Of a DNA stretch of 10,061 nt, positions 1-7,659 are shown in pieces. The notes under the pieces were generated by a model. That model was not told the DNA's origin, made no database searches, and was given only the letters and a program-made list of their open reading frames with translations. Location: the NCBI GenBank assembly GCA_030598165.1, contig JAUVQL010000012.1:1-10061 (forward strand), written 5' to 3'. The first letter of the stretch is position 1; every line of letters begins with the position of its first letter. The DNA is from Acidobacteriota bacterium (GTDB taxonomy: Bacteria > Acidobacteriota > Vicinamibacteria > Marinacidobacterales > SMYC01). A program made the position numbers and the translations under genes.

Positions 1-233
1 ACCAGCATTCCACCGATCGTGCCCAGTGGAAGGCCTATGAGTATTCTCGTGGGTAGTTTGAAAGGGAGTGTACCCAATACTAGAAAGGACAGCGGTACGT
101 AAACCGCCATGATGAGTTGCTTAGTGGTCAGGGAAGGGATGAGACCGAGCGACGGGCCCAAGAATAGGACCAATAGGGCGGCTAGCCAAACGTAAACGTA
201 GATTCTCCAGAAACGAGATAATTTAATCGTCAT
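1..233 (-). CDS. Hypothetical multi-pass membrane protein (N-terminal part, cut by window edge)
   Basis: An open minus-strand frame begins at an ATG (231-233) and runs off the left edge, giving 77 residues with no stop. The start is supported by a GGAG Shine-Dalgarno sequence seven bases upstream. After a short basic N-terminus (MTIKLSRFWR) comes a strongly hydrophobic stretch at about residues 11-32, a short polar loop, a second hydrophobic stretch at about 41-57, and a third beginning near 66. It is therefore probably a polytopic inner-membrane protein. I recognise no family. It follows the TPR-AIM24 gene after 133 bp on the same strand, so it could be the last gene of that operon or have its own promoter. 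That gap shows no clear terminator; a TAATAT sequence preceded by a TTGAAA-like element at non-ideal spacing is only a weak promoter candidate. Confidence 0.6.
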   Translation of the reverse strand, partial: MTIKLSRFWRIYVYVWLAALLVLFLGPSLGLIPSLTTKQLIMAVYVPLSFLVLGTLPFKLPTRILIGLPLGTIGGML

Positions 234-366
234 TCGGTCTCTCCATCTCTAACTTCCACAGGTCGCTAAATGGATAAAACAGCAGTGAAGGATATTAGGT
301 CGGTGGGCTTTTTTCAAACTCACTCTTTTGGAGGCGTTTCAGGCGGGTGGGCAGAAATACTCCAGG

Positions 367-2049
367 TCAGCCCGTGAGCTTTTCCATCATGATTTTGCCG
401 GAGCCCTCGAGCCGGAGGTTAGTGGCTTTGCCACTATGGGGATACATCAGGCCGACCAAAGCTTCGTCGTCGACGATGCTTGGGGCCAATTCACCGGACC
501 ACGAGATAATATTGGCACTCGAGACGTTTACCGGATAACCGGGAGTTACATCAACGACCAACGGGTTGGTGGTGACCGATAACGCGAGCATGCCGGTACC
601 TTCAATCGAAAGCACTTGCAGACGGAGATCGGGTGCGCCCTCTTTTTTGATCACGGCGTAGCGCGGTGTCAGGGTCTCCTGGCACGCCAGCAGGTGAGAC
701 GGCTCCACGAAGACCTCTTCTCCGTTGATTTGCAGTACGGTGATATCTCGTTGACGATCGCTCAAGAGAATTTTCCCCGTGCCGCTCACGATAACGAGCG
801 GGGATACCGACTCTTCTCTTTGTGGTTTGACCCAGAAAGTAAGGTTACCGCTGTAGCTGTAGATGGTACCCTGCTTGACGAATACCTTTCCAGAAAAGTT
901 GACCTCCATGAGGTTGTCTTCAAGGTAGCGGAAGATATCATCGCGTCGGCGTAGTCGGGAGTAAAGCTGCCTGGGCTCTTTTTCGTCTTCTTCTGTCGTC
1001 AAGGAAAGACGTTGGCGAAGCGGAACCGATTCGGGTTGGATGGGCTCATCCCTCAAAATACCGAATTTGACCGTGTCGTCCTCATCTCTCTCGGATCTGC
1101 GACGAGAGTCTGAGCTAGGTGGCGTCGGAGAAGTGAAGAGGTTGTCCGTTGCGCTGGTAGGCACCTTGCTCTTTGCCATTTCCGAAAGTGACACGTCGGG
1201 GATGACTGGTTCGGTTATCTCGATAACGGTTCGGTTCTCCGACGTTGGGGCTGTTGCCTTTCTTGGTTCTCGAGACGGCTCCAGTGGAGGCTCTTCCTTG
1301 GGTGCGGGTTTGTCTTCTGGGCGTGATTTTGGCTGCGATCCCATGGCATGTGAATCAGGTGACGACAAGGAGCCAAAAGGTATTTGTTTGAGCGCATTTA
1401 GAAAGCGCTTTCGGTCAATTTGGTCAACGCTGGTTTTGGCGCCACCGGCAGGCGTTGGGGCTGTTTGGCCCTCAGTCGGTGGTTCCGTGGAAATAGGTGA
1501 TTCGACCTGCGACCGCTTTTTTTGGGGTGGCAGGGTGTCCTCACCACTGGTTCCTGTTGCTTGCTTTCGGTCCGTTTCGATTTTCGTCTGGACCCGCTTG
1601 ACCATGATGTTGGCGCCTGCTTTTCGGTACTGAAAAATGGCGTTGTAAAATTGCCTCTTCTTTTCGTAGATGTTTCCCAGGTAGAAATTGACCTTCGCAT
1701 TCTCTGGGACGAGCTCTAAAGCCCTTAGGAAGGCGGCCTCCGCGCTATCCAAAGCACCCAGCTTGAAGCAAACCAGGCCGTGGTTGAAATGAAGAACGTC
1801 GGAAATCGAGTTGACCTCGATCAATTGTCTGTAGATCTTGTCCGCTTCTTGGTACTTTTCCAACTTGAAGTAGGCGAGGCCCAACAAATTCAAGACGGTC
1901 TCGTCCGTTGGACGCATTCGTCTTGCTTGATTGAGCTCTTGGGCAGCCTCTCCGTAGCTGCGCTTCTCGAAATATTCCTTCCCTCGATTCAGGTGAACGA
2001 GGAAGAGCCCTTGGTCAAAAGGGGCTGGTGTGTCACTCCGCCTAGCCAC
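367..2049 (-). CDS. TPR-repeat protein with C-terminal AIM24-like domain
   Basis: A 560-residue protein in three parts. Residues 16-150 hold four tetratricopeptide repeats of about 34 residues (LGLAYFKLEKYQEADKIY is typical), a protein-protein interaction scaffold. Residues 151-365 are rich in Pro, Ser, Thr, Glu and Lys, look disordered, and are probably a flexible linker. Residues 370-558 resemble the AIM24/DUF124 beta-rich fold: the segment VFVKQGTIYSYSGNLTFWV, repeated small-Gly turns (SGTGKILLS, IEGTGMLALS, LEGSGKIMME) and a WSGEL motif. No signal peptide or membrane segment is visible, so it is probably cytoplasmic. The start is a GTG with only a weak ribosome-binding site, 10 bp after the lytic transglycosylase stop, which suggests translational coupling. 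AIM24 domains have no well-defined bacterial function. The TPR call is firm; the AIM24 call is from remembered family features. Confidence 0.85.
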   Translation of the reverse strand: MARRSDTPAPFDQGLFLVHLNRGKEYFEKRSYGEAAQELNQARRMRPTDETVLNLLGLAYFKLEKYQEADKIYRQLIEVNSISDVLHFNHGLVCFKLGALDSAEAAFLRALELVPENAKVNFYLGNIYEKKRQFYNAIFQYRKAGANIMVKRVQTKIETDRKQATGTSGEDTLPPQKKRSQVESPISTEPPTEGQTAPTPAGGAKTSVDQIDRKRFLNALKQIPFGSLSSPDSHAMGSQPKSRPEDKPAPKEEPPLEPSREPRKATAPTSENRTVIEITEPVIPDVSLSEMAKSKVPTSATDNLFTSPTPPSSDSRRRSERDEDDTVKFGILRDEPIQPESVPLRQRLSLTTEEDEKEPRQLYSRLRRRDDIFRYLEDNLMEVNFSGKVFVKQGTIYSYSGNLTFWVKPQREESVSPLVIVSGTGKILLSDRQRDITVLQINGEEVFVEPSHLLACQETLTPRYAVIKKEGAPDLRLQVLSIEGTGMLALSVTTNPLVVDVTPGYPVNVSSANIISWSGELAPSIVDDEALVGLMYPHSGKATNLRLEGSGKIMMEKLTG

Positions 2050-2059
2050 GATCGTCGAC

Positions 2060-3118
2060 CTACCGTTTCAAGATTTCATACTCCATATGAGCAGGCTTGG
2101 TTCTTGTAATGTATATCACGCCGTTGTCATCCTTGTATCGATAGAAGGGCGGTCCACCCCATGCCGAATCTCCACCCTTATCTGGAGACTTCGACAACGC
2201 GAGGTTGAACTCGTCAGTCTGAGGCCAATCAGAATCTGCAATTGTAGCTCGCCTTGGATTGGTGCCGGCGTTTTTGATGTTGCGCCTTTCAGCTGAAACG
2301 TGATTTTCAGCCGGATTGTTGCTGGTCTTAGCGGTCGATGCCGGGGTTTCAGGCTGTTTTGGAACCTCAGAAGAGCGCCTTGTAGCAGCTGCGATCTCGC
2401 CGAGGCTCATATTGTCGTCCCAGCTCGTGCGCCGGACGGGTTTTGAGCCTGCGGAACCGTTGACCATGGGTGCCGGTTTTACGGCGGTTTTGCCGCCTTT
2501 TTTGCCGATGGTGTAGGTTTGGCCGCCCCTGGTGATCGTGATTTTGGACCCCGCTCGGTAGATGGCCATAACCTTCCGAACATAGTCCCTGGTCTCACGA
2601 TAAGGTGGGATGGTCTTGTACCTTCGGACGGGTGTTGCCCCCGCGTTATAGGCAGCCAGGGACAAATGTACGTCGTTGAACTCATCGAGCAAATCTCGCA
2701 AGTGGACCGAACCCGCCTTGATGTTTTGCCATGCATCATAGGGATTGACGACTCCGTAGCGACGGGCTGTATCCGGCATGAGCTGCATTAGCCCCATGGC
2801 GCCCTTGGGGGAGCGGGCAAATCGGTTGAAGCCCGACTCGATGGCAATAACCGCTTTGATCAAGGCCGAATCCAATCGCGCGAAGCTGGCCGCTTTCAAA
2901 ATGAGCGCGTCGTACTGTCCGCTATATCGCCAGATACGTCCCGCCTCTTCAGGATTCCCTTCAGCGATGAGTCTCATCTGAGAATCGGAGGGAACATTCG
3001 AGAGGATCAGAACGCCACTCTCGTCCGTATATCCGTAAACTTGCCCTTGTGCATTCCCAGAGACAAGACACAAACCAGCGAGAAACATGAATGTCGACAC
3101 CAGCCGCCTCTTTCTCAC
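2060..3118 (-). CDS. Secreted lytic murein transglycosylase (SLT domain, family 1-like)
   Basis: A 352-residue protein expected to cleave peptidoglycan between MurNAc and GlcNAc with formation of 1,6-anhydroMurNAc. Residues 1-25 form a signal peptide (basic MRKRR, hydrophobic core, then GNAQG), so it acts in the periplasm. The SLT domain spans about residues 68-190: the catalytic glutamate is E94 in AIESGFNRFARS, followed by GAMGLMQLMPDTARRYGV and the AYNAG motif at 156-160. Residues 27-50 look like a DUF4124-type module (YTDESGVLILSNVP), and residues 325-350 repeat the pattern (YKDDNGVIYITRTKP). Between catalytic domain and C-terminus lies a Lys/Pro/Ser/Asn-rich low-complexity linker (about 195-315). 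No LysM is obvious. The start is a GTG one base after the alaS stop (TGA-t-GTG), so translation is probably coupled. It may serve wall turnover or passage of an envelope machine such as the type IV pilus; the latter is inference from pilT in the operon. Confidence 0.9.
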   Translation of the reverse strand: MRKRRLVSTFMFLAGLCLVSGNAQGQVYGYTDESGVLILSNVPSDSQMRLIAEGNPEEAGRIWRYSGQYDALILKAASFARLDSALIKAVIAIESGFNRFARSPKGAMGLMQLMPDTARRYGVVNPYDAWQNIKAGSVHLRDLLDEFNDVHLSLAAYNAGATPVRRYKTIPPYRETRDYVRKVMAIYRAGSKITITRGGQTYTIGKKGGKTAVKPAPMVNGSAGSKPVRRTSWDDNMSLGEIAAATRRSSEVPKQPETPASTAKTSNNPAENHVSAERRNIKNAGTNPRRATIADSDWPQTDEFNLALSKSPDKGGDSAWGGPPFYRYKDDNGVIYITRTKPAHMEYEILKR

Positions 3119-3119
3119 A

Positions 3120-5807
3120 TCAACCCTCGAGTGCCTCTCTCACAGCTGTAAGGCCTTCTTTATAGAGCTCGCCAAGTCGGTCAGGATTCTTGCCGCCAGC
3201 TTCGGCCCGTAGGGGTTTCCCCCCGCCGCGACCCTCGATGACCGGCAGCAGACGCTTCATGAGATGGTCCGCCCTGAGCTTCGGGACGAGATCCGGCGAA
3301 ACCTCGACAATAACAGAAACTTTGCTCTCGGTAACAGCCCCAGAAATGGCAACCCAAGATCGTCCTTGATTCTTGTCTTTAAACGCATCCACAAACTGCC
3401 TATGCTGCTTCTTATCGTAATTCCTGAGGGGCTCCGGAGTCCATACGCTAACTTTGTCGATCTCGGTGATCATGGATTCCGACGACGAGTCCGATCCCGA
3501 GTTGGTGGCGAGTTGGAGCTTGAGCTGTTCGATCTCCTTTTCCCTTTTGCGAAGCTCGTCGCGGAGTTTCTCTGCCGTTGCGATGAGCTCGTCGGGTTGA
3601 GTCTTGAGCGTATGGCTCACGCCGTCCACGATACGTCTTTGGGAACGGACGTATTCAACGGCGGCCGGGCCCGTCAGTGCCTCGACACGGCGGGTTCCAG
3701 ATGCGATAGACGACTCCGTCGTGATGACGACTAGGCCTGCTTGACCAGTTCGGTGCAAGTGAGTTCCACCGCAGAGCTCCATACTGAATTTGGGTATGTC
3801 GACGACCCTCACTCGATCGCCGTATTTCTCGCCAAAAAAGGCGATGGCTCCGTGCTCCAAGGCCTGATCGATGGACATGTCTTCGGTCTCGAGCTCGATG
3901 TCTTCTCGTATCTTCTCGTTGACTCTTCCTTCGATGGACTCGAGCTCACCGGGCTGAAGGGGCGCGAAATGCGAGAAATCGAAGCGTAGCCGGTCTGGAG
4001 CGACGAGGGAGCCGGACTGCTTGACGTGGGGCCCGAGAGCTTCCCTAAGGGCAGCGTGGAGCATGTGGGTCGTAGTATGGTGAGCGGCTGTCGCGCTCCG
4101 CATATGTTCGTCCACACGTGCGATGACCTTTTGGTCTCGGCCGAGGCTGCCCTTGAGGACCTTGACGCGATGGGCATAAAGACCGGGCACTGGAGTCTGC
4201 GTGTCCTTGACATCCGCAACCCCGTCCGGCCCCGCAAGAACACCGCGGTCGCCCACCTGTCCACCTGATTCGGCATAGAAGGGGGTCGAATCCAAGAAGA
4301 TCTCGCCGACATCGCCTTCAGATAGTGACGCCACCTCCACGCCGTTATTCGTCAGGGCCAAAATGCGAGCCTCTTCCACAACCGTGAGCTCATAGCCCAA
4401 GAATCGAGTTTTGAACCGTTCTCTCAATTCTCCATAGATGCTCTTGTCCGGTACTACAGCCGCTTTTTTCCACGACTCGCGTGCCCGACGACGCTGCTCC
4501 GCCATTTCTTGGTCGAAACCGTTCGAGTCGATGGACACGTTACGCTCGGCGGCGATCTCGGTGAGCATATCGAGCGGCATACCGAAGGTGTCATAAAGTT
4601 TAAAAGCATCTGGGCCTGCGAGCACTTTGTCCTGGTTCTCCGCTGCGCGAGCCAACATTTGTTCGAGGGCTGTGATACCGGTCATAAGGGTGGTCTTGAA
4701 GCGCTCTTCTTCCGAACGAACGACTCGGGACACCAGTTCATTCGAAAGCAGCAATTCTGGGTAGGCCTCTTCCATGAGTTCCTCGACGGCCTTCGTCAAT
4801 TTAAAAAGAAACGGTTCTTCGAGACCTAGCTTTTTCCCATGTCGCATGGCCCGGCGCATGATTTTCCTGAGGACGTACCCCCGACCTTCGTTCGTCGGCA
4901 TGACACCGTCCGTTATGAGAAACGTCATAGCTCGAAGATGGTCGGCGATGACGCGAGTCGACATGTCCACCGAGTCAGATTCGCCGTAGCGTCGTCCGGA
5001 GATGCCTGCAATTGCTGAAATAATGGGGGTAAAGAGATCCGTGTCGTAGTTCGACTCCACCCCCTGGGCAACGGCGGTCATGCGCTCGAGTCCCATCCCC
5101 GTATCCACACTTGGTGCCGGCAGCGGCTCGAGCTTTCCTTCTTCGTCTCTCACGAACTGCATGAAGACGAGGTTCCAGATTTCGAGCCATCGGTCACATT
5201 CGCAAGCAACCCCAAGACACTTACCGCCGGCCTCCTCTTCGACGCAGGGGAGGTGAGTGCCTTGGAAAAAGTGGGCCTCGGAACAAGGACCGCAAGGTCC
5301 GGTATCTCCCATGGACCAGAAATTGTCTTTGCGGCCCAGCGCAAAGATGCGGTCGGACGGAACGAAGCGGCCCCAATGTTCTTCTGCTTCATTGTCGCGG
5401 GGAACTCCTTGGTCTCCTTCGAAGACTGTAACGGCAAGTCGTTTGGGGTCGAGCCCAAAATTCTCGACCATGAGCTCCCAGGCAAAATCGATAGCCTCTT
5501 TTTTGAAATAGTCTCCAAAGGAGAAGTTGCCGAGCATCTCGAAAAAAGTGTGATGACGTGCCGTCACTCCTACGTTCTCGAGGTCGTTGTGTTTCCCACC
5601 GGCGCGGACGCACTTCTGGGCGGAGGTTGCCCGGACATAATCTCCTTTTTCCAGTCCAAGAAATATGTCTTTGAACTGGTTCATCCCCGCGTTGATGAAA
5701 AGTAGCGTCGGGTCCTCGTGCGGTACGAGAGAGGAGCTCGTAACCACGCGGTGGCCGCGCTTCTCGAAGTAGGTGAGGAAGCCTTTGCGAATATCACTCG
5801 AGTTCAT
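3120..5807 (-). CDS. alaS: Alanyl-tRNA synthetase
   Basis: An 895-residue class II synthetase that charges tRNA-Ala with alanine in the cytoplasm; the length is normal for the family. The catalytic domain fills about residues 1-250, with the N-terminal signature (FLTYFEKRGH, PTLLFINAGMNQFKDIFLG), RHHTFFEMLGNFSFGDYF, and the MGDTGPCGPCSE and DTGMGLERM motifs. The tRNA-recognition helices follow, including GRGYVLRKIMRRAMRHGKKLG at 308-328. The editing domain that removes mischarged Ser or Gly has the expected metal ligands H577-TTT-H581 and C679-GGT-H683. Residues 741-767 are a predicted coiled coil, followed by the C-Ala (DHHA1) domain to the end, with the GRGGGKP...AGG glycine motif. Nothing is missing, so the enzyme should be functional. 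The ATG directly abuts the recX stop (TAAATG), with AGGAG inside the recX end. A cysteine cluster at 188-204 is noted in the findings. Confidence 0.98.
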   Translation of the reverse strand: MNSSDIRKGFLTYFEKRGHRVVTSSSLVPHEDPTLLFINAGMNQFKDIFLGLEKGDYVRATSAQKCVRAGGKHNDLENVGVTARHHTFFEMLGNFSFGDYFKKEAIDFAWELMVENFGLDPKRLAVTVFEGDQGVPRDNEAEEHWGRFVPSDRIFALGRKDNFWSMGDTGPCGPCSEAHFFQGTHLPCVEEEAGGKCLGVACECDRWLEIWNLVFMQFVRDEEGKLEPLPAPSVDTGMGLERMTAVAQGVESNYDTDLFTPIISAIAGISGRRYGESDSVDMSTRVIADHLRAMTFLITDGVMPTNEGRGYVLRKIMRRAMRHGKKLGLEEPFLFKLTKAVEELMEEAYPELLLSNELVSRVVRSEEERFKTTLMTGITALEQMLARAAENQDKVLAGPDAFKLYDTFGMPLDMLTEIAAERNVSIDSNGFDQEMAEQRRRARESWKKAAVVPDKSIYGELRERFKTRFLGYELTVVEEARILALTNNGVEVASLSEGDVGEIFLDSTPFYAESGGQVGDRGVLAGPDGVADVKDTQTPVPGLYAHRVKVLKGSLGRDQKVIARVDEHMRSATAAHHTTTHMLHAALREALGPHVKQSGSLVAPDRLRFDFSHFAPLQPGELESIEGRVNEKIREDIELETEDMSIDQALEHGAIAFFGEKYGDRVRVVDIPKFSMELCGGTHLHRTGQAGLVVITTESSIASGTRRVEALTGPAAVEYVRSQRRIVDGVSHTLKTQPDELIATAEKLRDELRKREKEIEQLKLQLATNSGSDSSSESMITEIDKVSVWTPEPLRNYDKKQHRQFVDAFKDKNQGRSWVAISGAVTESKVSVIVEVSPDLVPKLRADHLMKRLLPVIEGRGGGKPLRAEAGGKNPDRLGELYKEGLTAVREALEG

Positions 5808-6299
5808 TTAATCGTTGCTCTCCTGGATGAATTTCTCCTTGCCTAGGATGTCAAAAATCGTGTCTGGGCTGAAACCTCGACCCAACAGATGCCGATAGGC
5901 CCGGGCTTTCTGTTGCACGGGGGTTCCCGGATGCCGGTGTTTGCGCTGGAAACGGGCCAACGCTTCCTCGACTACCTTGCGCTCTCCCTCGTGGAAGACT
6001 CGAGCCAAGGCCTCCTCGATGAAAGCTCCGCTCACACCACGTTGTCGAAGCGTCCGAGCGATTCGCACTGGCCCCCAGCGTTTGTGCTCCACGGCGGAGA
6101 GGGCAAAGGCAGAAGCGTAGGCGCGGTCGTCGACATAGCGCCAGTCTCTTAGTTTAGCAAGAGTTGAGGTGATTTCGTCAGCAGGATAGCCGGCTCGCTC
6201 CATTTTCGAGGTCAGCTCACCTTCGCTATGAGCACGTTGGGCTAGCCGAGCGAGGGAAAAATCCAGGGCGGATCTCGATGTCCGTCCCGCTCGACTCAT
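5808..6299 (-). CDS. recX: Regulatory protein RecX
   Basis: A 163-residue protein of the RecX family, which binds RecA filaments and limits recombinase and coprotease activity. The body is three tandem three-helix units: ALDFSLARLAQRAHSEGELTSKMERAGY, then LRDWRYVDDRAYASAFALSAVEHKRWGPVRIARTLRQRGV (with the family's DDRAYA and G-P-RI-LRQRGV signatures) and a C-terminal unit ending LGRGFSPDTIFDIL, split here only for description. A longer reading with GTG at 6341 is open, but I prefer the ATG at 6299: it begins two bases after the pilT stop (TGA-t-ATG), and the extra residues are just an acidic, serine-rich stretch antiparallel to nothing conserved. RecX often sits beside recA; here recA is absent from the window and the gene lies between pilT and alaS, flush with alaS. 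Confidence 0.93.
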   Translation of the reverse strand: MSRAGRTSRSALDFSLARLAQRAHSEGELTSKMERAGYPADEITSTLAKLRDWRYVDDRAYASAFALSAVEHKRWGPVRIARTLRQRGVSGAFIEEALARVFHEGERKVVEEALARFQRKHRHPGTPVQQKARAYRHLLGRGFSPDTIFDILGKEKFIQESND

Positions 6300-6300
6300 A

Positions 6301-7467
6301 TCAATTGAACTCGACTCCTCCGCCTCCGACTCCACCGGCACCGTCGCTCAAGTCGGTCATGCCCTTTTCCATTTCCTCTTGTGCGAGGTCGCTGGTGGAT
6401 TGGATACCTTGCATCTTGAGCTTGAACTCGTCAGGGTTGCTGGCTCTTCGGAGAGCTTCATCGTAAGTGATGAGATCCTTCTTGAAGAGGCTATGGATAG
6501 ATTGATCGAATGTTTGCATCCCGTATTGGGAAACGCCGGCGGCGATGGCCTCATGGATCAGTTTGGTCTTGTCCTTGTTGATGACGCAGTCCCGGATGAA
6601 GGGTGTGGCAATCATCACCTCGATTGCGGGAACTCGGCCTCGTCCATCCGAACGAGGAATCAAGCGCATGGAGATCACGGCCTTGAGAACGCCGGCAAGC
6701 TGCAATCGGATTTGTTTTTGCTGGTGAGGCGGAAAAACCGAAATGATACGGTTGACGGTCTCCGTTGCATCTAGTGTGTGCAGCGTGGAGAGGACCAAGT
6801 GACCCGTCTCTGCCGCTGTGATGGCGGTTTCGATGGTCTCATAGTCCCGCATTTCGCCAACGAGTATGACATCGGGGTCCTGACGCAAGGCGCTCCGCAA
6901 TGCACCGGCAAAGGTTTTTGTATCGACCTCGACTTCACGCTGATTGACGATGGATTTCTTATCTCTGTGCAAAAACTCGATAGGATCCTCGATGGTCATG
7001 ATGTGTTCGCACCGGTGAGAGTTGATGTAGTCGATCATGGCGGCCAAGGTCGTGGATTTACCCGAACCTGTAGTTCCCGTGCAAAGGATGAGACCTCGTG
7101 TTTCTTGGGCAATCTTTTCCAGAACCAGGGGTAGCTGGAGCTCGCGAATAGTGAGAATCTTGACGGGAATAACGCGGAGCACCAAACCGACGGTACCTCT
7201 CTGCTGGAAGACGTTGGCTCGAAAACGACCTAGACCGGGCACACTGTAAGCGATATCGATTTCGAGGTTGTCCTTGAACTTCTGTTTCTGCCGGTTGCTC
7301 ATGATGGAGAAAGCCATCGCAATCGTGTCTTCCTGCATGAGGCGTTTCATCTCGACCAAAGGCACAAGTTCCCCGTTGATTCGAAGCACGGGGTGGCTAC
7401 CTACTTTGAGATGTAAGTCAGATGCCTTGCGCTCCGATGCGATCTTCAAGAGATCGTTGATGTGCAT
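6301..7467 (-). CDS. pilT: Type IV pilus retraction ATPase, PilT family
   Basis: A 388-residue hexameric ATPase of the secretion-ATPase superfamily, expected to work at the cytoplasmic base of the type IV pilus and power pilus retraction (twitching, DNA uptake). Visible features in order: PAS-like N-terminal domain (DLLKIASERKASDLHLKVGS), arginine-rich linker (RFRANVFQQRG), Walker A GTTGSGKS at 131-138, Asp box TIEDPIEF at 158-165, Walker B VILVGEMRD with the catalytic E205, and His box GHLVLSTLH with H223 and H230. The C-terminal region has GMQTFDQSI and ITYDEAL, as in PilT. At the position of the usual AIRNLIRE motif it reads PFIRDCVI, so a PilU-like or other PilT paralogue is possible. The tail (about 355-388) is acidic then glycine-rich. 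The ATG is preceded by AAAGGGG at good spacing. It is first in the inferred five-gene operon, behind a promoter and long leader. Confidence 0.94.
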   Translation of the reverse strand: MHINDLLKIASERKASDLHLKVGSHPVLRINGELVPLVEMKRLMQEDTIAMAFSIMSNRQKQKFKDNLEIDIAYSVPGLGRFRANVFQQRGTVGLVLRVIPVKILTIRELQLPLVLEKIAQETRGLILCTGTTGSGKSTTLAAMIDYINSHRCEHIMTIEDPIEFLHRDKKSIVNQREVEVDTKTFAGALRSALRQDPDVILVGEMRDYETIETAITAAETGHLVLSTLHTLDATETVNRIISVFPPHQQKQIRLQLAGVLKAVISMRLIPRSDGRGRVPAIEVMIATPFIRDCVINKDKTKLIHEAIAAGVSQYGMQTFDQSIHSLFKKDLITYDEALRRASNPDEFKLKMQGIQSTSDLAQEEMEKGMTDLSDGAGGVGGGGVEFN

Positions 7468-7659
7468 GGTCTAGCCCCTTTCATGTCTTTCTATATACCA
7501 GAGCCTGAGCCGGTCTGTTTCACCTACTCATGCCTAGTTGGCCGAAAGCCACCAGAATTTGACAACAAATCAATCCTCTCGAACGTTGGCTACACGAGCG
7601 AACACTCATCAGGTTGGTGGCTTGTGTTTCAGTTTGATTACGAGAAACCCTAACAAACT
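7468..7659 (-). other. Long 5' leader of pilT (non-coding)
   Basis: If transcription starts from the promoter at 7660-7689, pilT carries a leader of roughly 185 nt. I see no supported coding sequence in it on either strand. It holds an 8-bp perfect inverted repeat, AAGCCACC at 7546-7553 and GGTGGCTT at 7616-7623, enclosing 62 nt, and a competing small hairpin at 7539-7551 (TGGC-CGAAA-GCCA) that shares part of the left arm. The pilT ribosome-binding site AAAGGGG lies near 7475-7481. I do not recognise a riboswitch class. The idea that it is regulatory is inference from length and pairing only. Confidence 0.35.

Noticed and set aside
234..366. Terminator or small gene between the TPR gene and the left-edge membrane gene.
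   Set aside because: The two GGTGGGC copies here are direct, not inverted, repeats, no stable hairpin with a T-run is seen on the minus strand, and no plausible short coding frame has a ribosome-binding site.
1040..1633. Long plus-strand open frame opposite the TPR-AIM24 linker (and similar ones at 3264-3734 and 5253-5705).
   Set aside because: They lie wholly antisense to well-supported minus-strand genes, have no recognisable domains or ribosome-binding sites, and arise from the codon composition of the real genes.
6300..6341. Upstream GTG start that would lengthen recX by 14 residues and overlap pilT by 41 bp.
   Set aside because: The added residues are an acidic Ser-rich run without family similarity, and the ATG at 6299 follows the pilT stop with the same stop-t-start geometry seen at the alaS/transglycosylase junction.
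7605..7612. CTGATGAG on the minus strand in the pilT leader, as in a hammerhead ribozyme core.
   Set aside because: The required GAAA after a stem II and a matching stem III with a cleavage site are not present in the following bases.
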